Part shown: in pieces, positions 10,637 through 23,367 of the stretch
Numbering within the stretch: the first letter of the stretch is position 1
How the letters are laid out: each line of letters starts with the position of its first letter
From: Pratylenchus scribneri
Taxonomy: Eukaryota; Nematoda; Chromadorea; Rhabditida; Pratylenchidae
Assembly: GCA_030063045.1 (NCBI GenBank)
Contig: JAQSEB010000092.1
Coordinates: forward strand, 186,001 to 250,000
Length of the DNA stretch: 64,000 nucleotides
Direction: 5' to 3'
Notes under the pieces: generated by a model
The model's input: the letters and a program-made list of their open reading frames with translations, nothing else
What the model was told of the DNA's origin: nothing
The model's database searches: none
Position numbers and translations under genes: made by a program

Positions 10637-13600
10637 TTATGGCCCTGGTGGCATCATTCCCATACTGCCCATTCCCGGTGGATGTTGTTGTTGTTGTTGC
10701 TGTTGAGCTTGTTTATCTGAATTGCAAGAGAAATTAAATAATTTTTTCCCAATTTTTTCCTCACTTTTCAATCTTGCATTTAATTGCTTCTTTAAATCGC
10801 TCATTTGTTGTGGTTGTTGTGTGCCAATTCCGGCGGCCATTGATTGTCCTCCAGGGCCCATCATTCCCATTTGCATTTGTGGAGGCATTTGATGTTGTTG
10901 ACCACCGAATTGTGGCGCTGATGGCCGACCGGGGACGGGTTGATGTTGTTGTGGTGGTTGATATTGTGGTGGGGGTTGAGGTTGTTGGCGAAATTGTTGC
11001 GGTGCTGGTTGTGGCTGATTGAACATCATTGAAGGTGCCCTTCTATAATTTAATTAATTTGAGTTTGGATTTATATTTTTTAAAATATTTTTCATGCGCA
11101 ATTACAAATTATATTGGATCAAAAAGTATTATCGAAGAAATTCTTTTTTAGCATCATTTTTGGCATTATTTTTAATATTTTGGACTTTAAATAAATAAAA
11201 AAAATTTGTCGATATTTTAAGAAATTTTCCAAAATTTCAGAAGAAAAATTTGAGGAAAAATTGAGGAATAAGAAAAAATTAATTTGAAAAGGTTTTTGGG
11301 AGATAAATATTTTTCATGTGAAAAAATTTCAAAATTTCAACTTACCCCATTGTCATTGGTTGTTGTGCGGTTCCCTGCTGCTGTCTTTGCATTTGTTGTT
11401 GTTGTTGCTGCCATTGCAGTTGTGCTTGCATTTGCTGTTGCATCATTGTTTGATGGCCCATTGACATTTGTTGGGATGGTTGACCGCCCGCTAATTGTCC
11501 AACTCCTCCCATCATTCCCGTCGTTTTCCCATTGCCATTTGGATTTGTGGCAGAAAACATTTCCATTCCACCGGTATTACCGCCCATCATTTGAGAAGCT
11601 TTGGCCGCCTCTTTCTTTCGCTTTTGCCCCCTTTTAAAATATTATTTTATATAAATTTATATGATAAATTAATCAAAGGAAAAATTAATTGGTGCTTAGC
11701 GGATTCGAACCCACGACCTCAGCATATGTAATCAAATCTTTAATCCATTTGACCAAATAAAACCACCCTATCCCACGATTCATTTGAATCCAAAAATTAA
11801 CAGTTTTAACCGTTTTTTTTTGTCTATATTTCGAAAACAAGTGGTTTAAAATTTGAATAAATTTCCCACCTTCCGGCTCCAGTCGTAGTTCCAGCGGTTT
11901 GATTTGAGCCCGCCTGACTCTTCCTTCTTCCTCCCCGTCCCACACCCTGTGGACGGACTGGCGAGTCGGTGGCAGCCGGCGTTGAAGATCCGGAACCATG
12001 TGGGCCCAGATTCAAGAAGGAAGGCGGAGCGGAAAATTGTGGTGGCGGAATTTGCCCTCCTCCAAGCCCAGCAGATGAAGAGGGAATTGGTTCTCCTGCC
12101 ATTCCGGTGGTAATTGGATGGCCGCCGGCTGTCATCATTTGTTGTTGATGTTGGAGCATTTGTTGGAATTGATGATGCTGTGATTGTTGTGGGGTCGGAA
12201 TGCCTTGTTGCTGCTGAGGTGGTTGTTGATGATGAAAAGCTCTCATTTGTTGGGCATTTTGTTGTTGTTCCAAAATTGAATGTTGCGGTGGCATTTGTTG
12301 CCGTGGTTGTGATTGATGTTGATATTTCTGCTAAAAATTAATTTTATTATTCCAATTTAAAAAGGATTAATTAAAAGTGGTTTCCTCCCCATAAAATATC
12401 TTTTCTACCTCTTATACATTCAAAAAAAATTATTTGGACGTGGATGGATTCGAACCCATGACCTATCTCCTTTCTGTCTATCTGTCTTCTTTCCAACCAA
12501 CATCATTCACCATTCGACCAAAAAATCGAAAATGCAAAATTCGTTGCCTTTTTCGGACCAAAAAACCATGGATTTCGAAAATCGACCAACAAATCTATGT
12601 ATCATTTTATAGCTAAGTAGCTAAGATACTTATTTACAATTTTTGTAATATATAGGAAAAATCACAGGAAAAGTTTTGTGCCAACAGAAACCGAAAATTT
12701 AATTTTTTATTTTATTATTGAATTTTAATTTTTTACCTCTTGTTTGTCCATTTCTTGTGTCATTTTCTGTTCCTCCCCAATTTCTTGAATGATTGGCACT
12801 TGTTCCATTTCAGGCGGCGACAAGAATGGATCCGAACGAATTTTGTCTTCACCCGGCAATCCGGGCCGTTCAATAAATGACAAAGATATTTTCCCATTCA
12901 AATCCGTGTTCTTCTGTATCCAATGGTCATGTTTTAACATTCGAAGTACCTTAAAAAATATAAATAAATAAAATAAAAATAATATAAAAACCTTTTTCTC
13001 CACTGATTCAAATTGTTTATCCACAATAATGCCCGGAATTAGTCCTTTTGGAGGAGATTTTGTCATTTGCAAATTTGATTGATTTTGTGGTTGGTTTTGT
13101 TGAGAATTGGCTGTCGATGAAGAGCCTTTTCCGCCAACATTTACTTGTGGTGGAGCACTTTTGCCGGTAGAATTGAAAAAGTAATCCCATGCGGTCAACT
13201 CTGCCTGTGATTTTGGTATAGGAAGGAGTTGTTGAAGGCAATAGAGATCATCCGGAATTCGGAGGTTCTGCAATTAAAAAAAAAATAATTATTAAAAAAT
13301 AATTAGGTAGATAATACTAATTATTTTCAATAATGTGTATAAAAATGTCTAATAATCCCGAGAAAAAAAAATAATTTCCTTTGAGCGGATTCGAACCCGT
13401 GACGTTAATTTTGCAAAAATCTCCCCATTTGAGTTGAAATAATTTTTTATTTGAATTTTTTAAAAAATCAATATTTTATATTATTCTAATCATTTTTGTA
13501 TTTTTCATTAAAAAATTATGAATATTCATAAATTTTTACTTTGAATTTGCTGGCAAATGTAGTGTAAGTCCGATGAGGATACATTTTATGGCAAAGGATG

Positions 13601-16600
13601 GTCAACATGTCCAAACATGTATCAAAATAATCCGTGTCATTCTCACTGGTCAATACTTCAAAAAAGAGTAATTGATAAAGAACGGAGGCCCATGATTCGG
13701 CATTGGCATTTGTGGCCAAATGATCGAAAAGGCCAGTAAGCAAATTTAACCGTAAAATTAGTCCTTCGCGTTCCGGTAAAAATGCAGTTTGATGTGGAAT
13801 AATTGGATTCTAAAAAATAATCAATTAAAAATGAACCAAATATTTGTTTTACCTTTCGGACCCGGGTAACAATGTCATCAACAAAATCCAGTAAAGTATC
13901 TAATAATTGTTTTACATTCTCTCCTTCCGTGCAAGCCATGACCAAATTCAAAAATGGTTGATAGGCAAATAATTGTTCATATTTTAATTGTTCATTTTTG
14001 GATGTTTGTGACTCTAAAAATACAAATATTATTAATTATATTAATAAAAATATTTACTATTTTTGCTTTCTTTATTGATTTCTGGCGCAGTTTTTAGGTT
14101 TTCGCAAACAATTTTGAGGAAATATGCCTTCATTGCGGATGTTTGCCAAGAACAACAAAATGGATAATTAGTTTGGATTAAATTTGGTGGTGGTGATGGC
14201 GGAGTTGGCATTGCATTGACCAACGGGGCAATTAGCCAAAAGCAATTTATTGAGGATGGGCGGAAATTTTTGGCAGAAATATTTTCTTTTTCATCAAAAC
14301 ATTCCTTGCTGCTGATGGTGGTCAGCCGTGAGAGAAACAATTGATGGAAGGCATTTGCTATATTGTTGAAGAAATACATTGTTTCATGGTAATATGTATT
14401 TATGAAGTTTCCGGGGCTCTCGGGAAAACTTTGATTGATTTTTAATTTGAAATCAAAATATGTGGCCCGCATATTCCAAATGTTCAGAGTGGACAGCAAT
14501 TTATCAAATATTGTTTTATCCGTGCATTCCATCAATTCCTGTTTGACTAGTCTTTCACTAAAATTAAGTTATTTAATTTTAATTCCAAATTTATCTTTTA
14601 CCTTTTTCTTCGAAGTGATATCCTCAACAATTGTTCGCCCAAATTATATTTATTTAATCTCGCAGAATTGATAAAATTGTCCATTTCTTGGTCAGCCAAT
14701 TCGAACATTTGTTGAATGACCCATTCCTGTTCACACATACTCAACAGTGCGCATCGGGCAATTGACATTTGTTGGGAAAAACTTCGCATAGTTTTCTGAA
14801 TATTTGGAAAAAATTGTTAAATAAGATATAGGAAGTGAATTTTTAGTTTTTAGGCTTTTATTTTTGGAAGTATCATATTTGATGAGAAAATATAAAGATT
14901 ATTTTTGAATTTTATTTATTTTTTTGATTTATTTTTAATTATTTTGCCAGTTTTTCGAGGAAAATTTCATTAGAAATATGCAAAAAACCACCTATTTTGA
15001 GGTTCTCGAGATTTTTTTTGGCAATTTTATTTAAAAAAAATAAATTTGTATTTATTTAAAACGTACAGGATGATCTTTTTTGCTTGCATCCACTTTCCTC
15101 TTCAATTCATCCACAAATTGCAAAATGACAGTGAGTAATGGGAAAATAATTGTTCCCAATTCGGCAATATGCCCAATTCTGATCGCATTTTGATTACAAT
15201 CTTTCCGTCGATTAGCATCGCCTTTTGGGGTTATTTCAGTGCCTAAAATTGAATTTAAATTAAAAAATAAATAAATATTGGAACAAACAATTGAATGGAA
15301 TATCCGTTCCACAAATCAGCGAAGCACAAATGTAAATGGCCAAACAAATTCCATGTTCAAAATTATCATTGCACAATCCGCCTTCTTCTCGAATAACCGC
15401 ATTGAAAACATTGGAAATGAGGCGATCAATTAATGCATTTGAGGAAATTGCATATTTGGAGCAAAGCAGCAATACAAAAGTGGACAATGGATAATGGGTT
15501 GAGAAATTGTTGCTGTCCACATCCAAAAGCATTTCATTCCAATTACTATTATTGCTTGAAACATTTGAGCAGCACAATTCTTGAATGGCATTGCACCATT
15601 CCGTCTCCATTCTGAGCTGGCATGACACGTGGGCACAGAAATTGGCCAATTCCACCAGTCGTTCATAGTCATGGCCACATCGACAAGCGGCCTTGAAAGC
15701 TTCTTGCACAAAACTAAAATAAATAATAATTATAAAGGAGTAAAATCATAATTAAACCCAAAAAAACTCGAGGCTCAGACCTCAGTAGAAGTTTTACTAA
15801 ATCTAACTTAACCTAAGCCAAAAATATAGTAGATCTTTTGAGTTTAAATATTTAGGATGCAGTTCTTTAAATTTCATCCCAAATCCCTTTATAAATTTTC
15901 TTTATCAAACCTGTATTTTGCATGTTCATTTTGCATTAATTGTAAGCAAATTTTCATTTTATCATATGGGAAGAAACGGCTAAATTAAATAAATTCGTAT
16001 TCCAAATTATATTAAAAACATACAGATGGTGTAAATTGGGTTGGTGTGGATTGAATTGATCAACTAATGGGTAACTTTTGTACTGCAAATTTGGAGATAT
16101 TGAACCAATGCCATTGGCTGGTAACAACGCTAATAATTCATCAAATGCATCAAAAATTGGTATAAAATTTCCTCCTTCTCGAATATTCAATTCTGCACTC
16201 AAAAGTTTGTCTCTTCCATGCAATAGGAACATTGCAATTCCACGGGTCCATCCAGTTAATATTAGTGGTTCGGTTGATTCCATCGATGTGGTTTGTAATT
16301 CATGTTTGATCAGCAAATAAAGATTGTTGAAAATTGAACAAGCCTCCGGTGAATATAGAAAATAATTGAAATGCACTGACAATTGGGAAATGAGGACATG
16401 TGCCAACTTAAATATTTAAAAAAAGATTATTATTATAATTTACATTTATTAATTAATATTTATTTATTAATTTTTCATCATTAAAAATCATTTGACTCAG
16501 CCGGGAATCGAACCTTCGATGTTCGACCAGTGCCATAACCCACTAAGCTAAACATAATTTTCACTAAAATTTCTCCGATTTAAACCTATCTCCCAAACCC

Positions 16601-19600
16601 TTTGACTAAACCCCAATAAAAATAAACCATATATCATTTTAAAGCATAAATTATCCGCTATCGATTAATACCAAATTTAGCATATTTTTATAATTTTCAA
16701 AAGCAAAAACCTGTGCAGTAAGTGATCCTGGGATGCAATTTATATAAAAATCTTGCTGGCTTCTTTGATGTAAAATTTCTTCAATTTCAATTAAAAATGG
16801 AAGCAATTCAGCAGTGAATGTAACAAGCGAATGAATATTCATACATAAATTCATCATTTCACAAAGAATGTCCAAGCATTCATATGTGGGAAATGGTGGC
16901 AAAATTTGTGATGATTTTTCATTTGTTTGAATTCGAAGACATCGAAGGAATTCTTCAATTAAATCAATGAAACTTTCGGCACACCATCCAATAATGATAA
17001 GTTGATCATAGTAAGTTTGGGCTTGGAATCGATTCATCACATCAGCAATTTGTTCATTTGTGCATCGATGACGGAAGCGAAGTTCTCGAACCGGCGAATT
17101 CGGTGATTGATTCAAAATTTCAACACTCATTTTTTTCTAAAAAATTAGGATAAATTATTCAATTTTAAATTAAAATGTACCCAAATTTTGCATATTTCTC
17201 TGGCCAATTTTCGCAATTCTTGCTTTGCTTGTTCCCTCAATTCGGATATTCCATAAAGCATTATGGACCGTTGATTACAAATGTCCCTATTTGTTTCGCG
17301 TTGTTCAATTGGCAAATGGAGAAGAAAACGTTCATGGAAGCTAATTAAATTAAAATTAATTAAAAATAATTTTTATTATTACCTTAATTCAATTGAACTG
17401 TCCATAAATGCGTGATTATCCGGAAAATTTTCGTCCATTAATTTTGCAAAATCTTCCGGTTTTTGTTGTTGTAAATTTGAATGTACAGCGGAGGAAATTG
17501 ATGGAGTAGTTGGGATAAAAGAGATAATCATTTGAGATTCCTTAAATTCTGCATAAATTTCGAATTAAACCAAATTTTACCGGCTGTTTTGTGGGCATTT
17601 GTTCTTGCACTTTTGTGGATTTTTGTAATAATTGTTCAATTGGATTTTGAATTTTCATTAATTTTAATCGTTCATACAGCGATTGTTGATAAAATGCGCC
17701 ATTTATTGTGCGAACATATTGGTCATGATTGAACAAATTGAACCGTTGTAATTCATAGAAGAGAAGCATCAAATTGGCAAATTCCATATTTGCAGAAGAA
17801 TTCTTTTTATTATTCATATTTTTGAACAAATTTGACCAATCCATATTCAAGCAAGTCACCAATAATTCATGAATTGTTTTTTGGCCTAGTCCAAATCGTT
17901 CATTGTTTTCAGAGAGCATTTTCAACAATTTTGTGACAATCAATGCTCGATGAGTTCCCTCACGTTCGGATGTAACCGCCCAATTAATTAGCATTCGAAC
18001 ACGGATATCAATGCTCATTTGTGATAAATTTGTGCCGATTGATTCATTAGTCTAAAAAATTAATTTTAATAAATTTAATTTGGTAGGAAAATTAAGGTTT
18101 TTAGTTAATAAAATTTAAATAATTATTTAAAAGAAAAATTAACCTCATTAGGAAATATATTATCAAATAATATTTTAATCGCTTTTGGCTGATCCAATGG
18201 AATTGTGTCCAGCATTGACAAAATATCCAGACAATTTTCCACAATTGATTCTAAAATTTCGCTTAAATAATTATAAATAATTAATAAAATACCAATGCCA
18301 GATTGGTCATTTGATGGATTTATATAGGCCCAATGGCTTTCAATAAATGAACTTCTCTCCGTAATTTCCCTAATTCTTTCTTCTAATATTTTATTGATTT
18401 TATCTTTGACCGGCATTGCCAAATGCGTTGTCGTTAATTCAATCGAACAGGGCAAATGATCAAGCGGAGAACCGCAAAGCCATGCAACACTTTGGATGGC
18501 ATTTTCCTTTTCTACGGCTCTCATTTGTTTTGAACTCTTCTGACTTCCTTCAAGTAATTCGGCCGGTTCAAATGGAGTCCATATTAGCGCGGAGGGACAA
18601 TCCACAATTATTGAATGTAAAAAACCGAAAATAATCAGCAAAGTTGGCCTATGATGTTGGCAATTGATTAAATCCTCAATAAAGCAGGAATTAGTTGTTG
18701 CATTGGTGGAATTTGACGAAATTTGAGCAGTACTAAAATTAAAATAAAGATAATTAATTTATTTAGGATTAAACCTTCTCATTTTCTCATAATCTCGTTT
18801 ATATTGAGCCAATCGATTGCAAAGAATATAGGCAGCCCTTCGAGCGATAAACACATTTTGAGTGATTAAATCCGTAAACTGGGTCATTAAAATGATGAGA
18901 ATTCGAAATGTTTGCGGTTGTTCGATTGGAAAATTAGAAAATTCTGCCAATAATTCGCACATATCCAGCAAAAATTCATGTCTATCCAACATTCCATCCT
19001 ATGGAAAATAATGAGGTTTATTATCAATTTATTAATTTAATTTAACCTCAAATGAATGTTTAATCAATGCAGCAATATAAGGCCAACGTTGGTAATAGGG
19101 ATTTTGTTCAAGTTGACCTGGTATTGCCTTGTCCTTAAGTTTCAAAAGTATATTTATATTAAAATTTGTTAAATTTACATATTCTTTAAGTAAACAACGC
19201 AAATAACGAATGAAGAATTGTCGCATATCTGTGAATTATTTTTAATTATTTCTTTTGAATATTTTTTGTAAACCGCTTGAATAATCATCATTTGAAACGT
19301 TGGTCCCTTTCTTTTGTTTATTATTAGTAACCAAAATTGGATGAGCTATTTGATTCTGCAATAAATTAAATGTAAATGAATAATAATTAAATTGTTACCA
19401 TTTTAAGGAACCAAATCGCTTTTTGAATTGGAACCCCCTTATCATATAGCAAGTTTATTGCTTCACACAATGGCACTGATTTTTGCTGTGCCAGTGAAGT
19501 AAGTTGATCATAGTTTGTGCTGCGCAAAAAACGTGGAAAACATGTGGCCAGTGAATGTCGTTTGTTATCTTTTTGTATTCGTCGTCCAGAAATGAGACTT

Positions 19601-20075
19601 TCGGAAAATTCCACACGAAAACCATCAGAAAAATTACGCACTGTATTTTCTTTTATCCAATTTTTGTCCAACCAAATTGCATTTAAATCATTTTTCTTTT
19701 GCATAAGTTGCTTAATCCATCGAGCTGTTCGATAAAGTTGGTCTTCGTTCATGAAAATACGACTGCTCTAAATAATTTACCTTTAGTTTTTTATGTTATT
19801 TCTTTGATTACCTTGATTAATGAATCGTATTCATGTCGAACCAGCGAACTGTGCACCACTTCAATTTGGTAACCTCTATTCAATCTTTCTGGTTGTAAAT
19901 TATCTTCTTCTTGTTTTTCATGCTGAGGATAAACATCCGGAAATAATACAGTGCTGAGAATGTTTTTATCTGTGCCACCACTTTGACGCGACTCGCCTCG
20001 TCGTTGCTGCGACCTTTTTAAAGGGCGAGTATCCGGACTCATCTGGCACCGATTCTGCATTTTTTGGAGTTGCAT
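10637..20075 (-). CDS. MED12: Mediator complex subunit 12 (MED12; dpy-22/let-19 class)
   Basis: Large subunit of the CDK8 kinase module of Mediator, acting in the nucleus. Many exons run down the minus strand, starting 20075-19812 and 19767-19399. The N-terminus shows the family hallmarks RPLKRSQ, then VLFPDVYPQHEKQEEDNL and PIQKAIWFLKM (Med12 domain). A later exon (about 18053-17545) has LINWAVTSEREGTHRALIVT, the MED12 LCEWAL region. Middle exons (17130-13516) are helical and leucine-rich. The last exons (about 12300-10637) encode Gln/Pro/Met/Gly-rich sequence such as QQQQQQQHPPGMGSMGMMPP, matching the C-terminal opposite-paired low-complexity domain of MED12. Length is roughly 2,000 residues by estimate, normal for MED12. 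Several introns carry tRNA-like sequences. It is divergent from RPN8 across about 610 bp. I am very sure of the family; individual exon ends are approximate. Confidence 0.95.
11693..11765 (-). repeat. tRNA-like relic in MED12 intron (1)
   Basis: On the minus strand, an A-box-like 'tggtcaaatggattaaaga' is followed by a perfect B-box within 'ggtcgtgggttcgaatccgc'. Spacing is tRNA-like, but arms do not pair convincingly, so this is a pseudogene or SINE relic and not a working tRNA. Confidence 0.5.
12436..12520 (-). repeat. tRNA-like relic in MED12 intron (2)
   Basis: The minus strand carries 'ggtcgaatggtgaatg' (weak A-box) and 'ggtcatgggttcgaatccat' (perfect B-box), about 35 nt further apart than in a normal tRNA. 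No clear cloverleaf. Confidence 0.45.
13378..13435 (-). repeat. tRNA-like B-box fragment in MED12 intron (3)
   Basis: The minus strand carries 'cgtcacgggttcgaatccgc', the B-box/T-arm part of the same tRNA-like family. Upstream 'ctcaaatggggaga' could be a decayed A-box. Intronic. Confidence 0.4.
16494..16555 (-). repeat. tRNA-like relic in MED12 intron (4)
   Basis: The minus strand reads 'tttagcttagtgggttatgg' (good A-box) then 'cgaaggttcgattcccggct' (good B-box). The two boxes are several bases too close for a complete anticodon arm and the T-stem pairs poorly, so it is probably a degenerate tRNA. Confidence 0.5.
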
Positions 20076-20688
20076 TATTTTTTTTTAGAATTATTTTAAC
20101 GGATATTTCGTTTTGGTCAATCTTAAAATTAATTTTACAACAAAGAAATAAATGTATTGGTGGCACAAAGGTATATGGTTTTTCGATCAATAAAGTAATA
20201 TGTATTGTATTTTGTATATCCTTCCCTTCTCTGATTTTTATTTTTACAAATATAAAATATTTTAAAATTTTTGAGCGAAAAAATTTTATGCTTTTATAAA
20301 TACAAATTAATTTAAATTATATTATGAGATCGAATTTGTTTAAGGCAAAAAAAAAAAAACAATTTGATATCAAATGAATTTAATCATGATCAATGATCAT
20401 TATATCATTCATCAGATCATCAATAAAACATTTAATAAATCTAAAACTAGCAAAAACATAATTTTTAACGATGAAAACCAAACAAACATGAAGAAAGGGA
20501 AAAAATAAACCACTTTGCTTTGGATAAAACATCTTCGGTTCAGTGGCTGTGGCAGTGGTCGTGTTTGAAAATATAATTCTCATCATTTTTAGTCGACCTT
20601 AAAATTGAAATACACTTTTGTTTTTCAAAAACTTCAAAGCATAAAATTTAGATTAGAAATTAAATTAAAGTGCAATTTTTAATCTAAT
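20076..20688. other. Divergent MED12/RPN8 intergenic region
   Basis: No exon seen. About 610 bp of AT-rich DNA separates two divergent housekeeping genes and must contain both promoters. A poly-A run lies near 20347. Confidence 0.5.
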
Positions 20689-22041
20689 ATGGCTCCCGCA
20701 CCTGAAAATGACCAACAAAAGCCTAAAGATGGTCAACAAAATAGCAAAAAGGAGAGCGACCATGCTCATTGTCTAAGCAATGTTCAGCCAAATCTTCCAT
20801 TCAACAAGGTGAATATTTTCAAAGATAATTGAATAAAATTTTTTATTAAAGGTCACTGTTCACCCTCTCGTTTTGTTGAGCGTTGTTGACCATTTCAATC
20901 GCATAAATAAGAATAAGAAGGTCAAGCGAGTCGTTGGCATACTTTTGGGCAGTATGAAATTCGACAAGTCAATTGATATCGCCAATTCTTTTGCAGGTTC
21001 TTTACATCAAAAAATTATATTTAATATTATTTTTTTCAGTTCCATATGACGAAGACCCCGAGGATCCTAACATTTTCTTCTTGGATGCAGATTATTTGGA
21101 GGAAATGTTCGGTATGTTTTACAAGGTGGCCGCAAGAGAAAAGATCATCGGTTGGTATCATACTGGCCCAAAACTTTGCAAGGTTTATTATTTCAATATT
21201 TTCAATTGCAATAATTTTAGAATGACATTCTAATCAATGAAATGATCAAACGTTTCACTCCAAATCCGGTGCTTGTGATCATTCAGGCGGCTCAAGGCCA
21301 ACATGACATGACTCTGCCCACCGATGCATATGTTGAAGTTCAAGAAGTCCATGATGTTGGTTTTTAAATATAATTTATTGAAATGAAAATAATTTTAGGA
21401 TGGAACACCGCCAGTTAAAACATTTGAACATGTGGCAAGTGATATTGGTGCCGAAGAGGCAGAAGAAGTTGGAGTTGAACATCTTTTAAGGTATTTTTAA
21501 ATATTAAAATCATTAAAATGATCAATAAATCATTTGTAGAGATATCAAAAATCAAACGGCCGGGACTCTCTCCCAACGGATTACTGACCAATTGAACGGA
21601 TTACGCGGATTCGAAAGTCATTTGGCTGGTGTTTCCAGCTATTTGCACCGAGTGGCAAACCGGGAATTGCCCATCAATCATGCAATTGTCGTTCAAATTC
21701 AGGTAAATTAATAAAAATTAATAAATTATAAATAATTTAATTGAAGGAAATGTTGAATTTACTGCCCGATGTTCTTGCTCCGGAACTTGTTGATGCCCAC
21801 AATATCATGACCAATGACCATCATATGTGCATTTATTTGGGCAATTTGGCACGCACCGTAATTGCTTTGCACAATCTCATCAACAATAAAGTTCGCCGTT
21901 TAAACACAATTTTTATATCCATTTGTATTTAATTTTAAGTTGACTTTGCAAAAGGAGGCCGAAAAGAATGCAAAGAAGAAGAAATTGTCGGAAGAAAAGA
22001 AAGAAGGCGAGAAGCCAAAAGAAGAGGAGGTAAAATCTTAA
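20689..22041 (+). CDS. rpn-8: 26S proteasome lid subunit RPN8 (PSMD7)
   Basis: Non-catalytic MPN-domain partner of the RPN11 deubiquitinase in the proteasome lid. Exons include 20689-20808, 20852-20996, 21040-21182 and from 21221 onward; the frame is continuous. The protein is about 330 residues. The MPN domain begins [17 protein letters not shown] and continues [20 protein letters not shown]. The conserved blocks [18 protein letters not shown] and [16 protein letters not shown] follow, then the helical region [16 protein letters not shown]. The zinc-binding histidine pair of active JAMM enzymes is absent, as expected for RPN8. The C-terminus is a Lys/Glu-rich tail ([19 protein letters not shown]), again typical. 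It is divergent from MED12. Confidence 0.97.
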
Positions 22042-23148
22042 AATGGATTCTTCAAACGCCAAATTATATTTATGGCTTGTTTTTTGAATTGTTTTTTACG
22101 ACAATTATATTATTCAATATTTCTTGATAATAAATCTAAATTTGGAAAGAAAAATCATGCATCAGTCAAACTTATCAATCCGAGAAGATCTTTGATGAAT
22201 TCTCTAGGGAAAATTGGAGTATTCTCCAGTTCCATTTGAAAGTTCAAATTCAGACTTTCTAAAGCCAATTCCCTCCAATCGAACATTTATTTGTTTGCCC
22301 CAATCTGAATTTTTTTCCTCCATTCCTTCCATCATTTCCCCCATTAATCCGTACTTAGTTAGGTTGTTTGTTTTATGCATTTCAATTCCAATTAAATTGG
22401 CAGTCTTTTTTGTTTATAAACTTAAAAAGAAGTCATTTTCATTCAATCGGATCAAAAATAAATTCCAACAAATTATTTGGCTTTCAAAGTTCAAAGTCAT
22501 TCCCTTTCCTTCATTTCCAGACAAAAGGAAAGACAAATGTCTTTAAAAAACCCTCACTTTTGTTTTTGTTTTTGAAAAAAAATGGGAAGAATATCTCGAC
22601 AAATTTTTCAAAGAGTAACAGAACAGCGATTGTATTAAAATTCCAAATTTTTGTTAGGCCAAATTATTTATTAATTAATATTTTTTCTGTTTTTATCCTT
22701 GCATCATCCTGACCAATTTCCCTTCCATTTCCCTCTTTCCCTTGGCCATCCAATTTAATGTCTCTCCGCAATATTTGTCCGCCATCTCATTCTCCTTAAA
22801 ATTCTCTCACTTTCGGCTTTCTCACATCCATCCCATGTTCATCCACTTCTCCCCTCCAGCGTATTTTGGTTAGCCAAATGGCAATGGCATCGACCACAGC
22901 TTGCCTCTTCCCTTCCGGGGCTTTTTGCTTGCCAGCCGGCTTCTTCTTCTTTCTACATTCCCCGACATTCCACCAGCCGTCGTCGTTCCCTTTTGGCCAG
23001 ATGGCAGAGGAGGAGGATGAGATAGGTGATCCTAATTTCAAAGTTTTCTTTCGAGGAGTTTAATGGTGGTGGTGAATGATACGCCAAATGGCTCTTCATC
23101 ACAATTTCCTTGCAAAAGTCCCAACCTTACAGGCTTCAAAGCACATTC
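22042..23148. other. Intergenic region between RPN8 and the hAT element
   Basis: No supported gene. Short frames at 22214-22712 and 22796-23063 are low-complexity and overlap one another on both strands. The 3' part ends at the 8-bp target duplication of the transposon. Confidence 0.5.
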
Positions 23149-23156
23149 ATTTCAAA
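23149..23156. repeat. Left 8-bp target-site duplication of hAT element
   Basis: Reads ATTTCAAA immediately before the left terminal repeat. The identical octamer follows the right terminal repeat at 26068-26075. Confidence 0.93.
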
Positions 23157-23275
23157 TAGGGTTAATTCCCCGCGGGCGGGGAATGAAAAAGCGGGGAACG
23201 GGGAGAGCGGGGAATCAGGGTGCGGGGAGCGGGGCGGGGAGGCTCCTCTCAGCGGGGCGCCCCCGCCCCGCTGTC
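23157..23275. repeat. hAT left terminal inverted repeat and GC-rich subterminal motifs
   Basis: Terminal 16 bp at 23157-23172, followed by repeated 'gcggggaa', 'cggggaga' and 'gcggggagcgggg' motifs. Such subterminal repeats are usually transposase-binding sites in hAT elements; that role is inferred here. Confidence 0.8.
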
Positions 23276-23367
23276 CTTAAGGCATTTTTTTGTAATTCGT
23301 TTAATAAAATTTTAAAATCGCCAAAATAAAATATCATAATAAAAATAAATAAATCAGTTTATTCTTT

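Noticed and set aside
16494..16555. A functional tRNA gene
   Set aside because: A- and B-boxes are good, but the anticodon arm is too short and the T-stem and acceptor stem do not pair.
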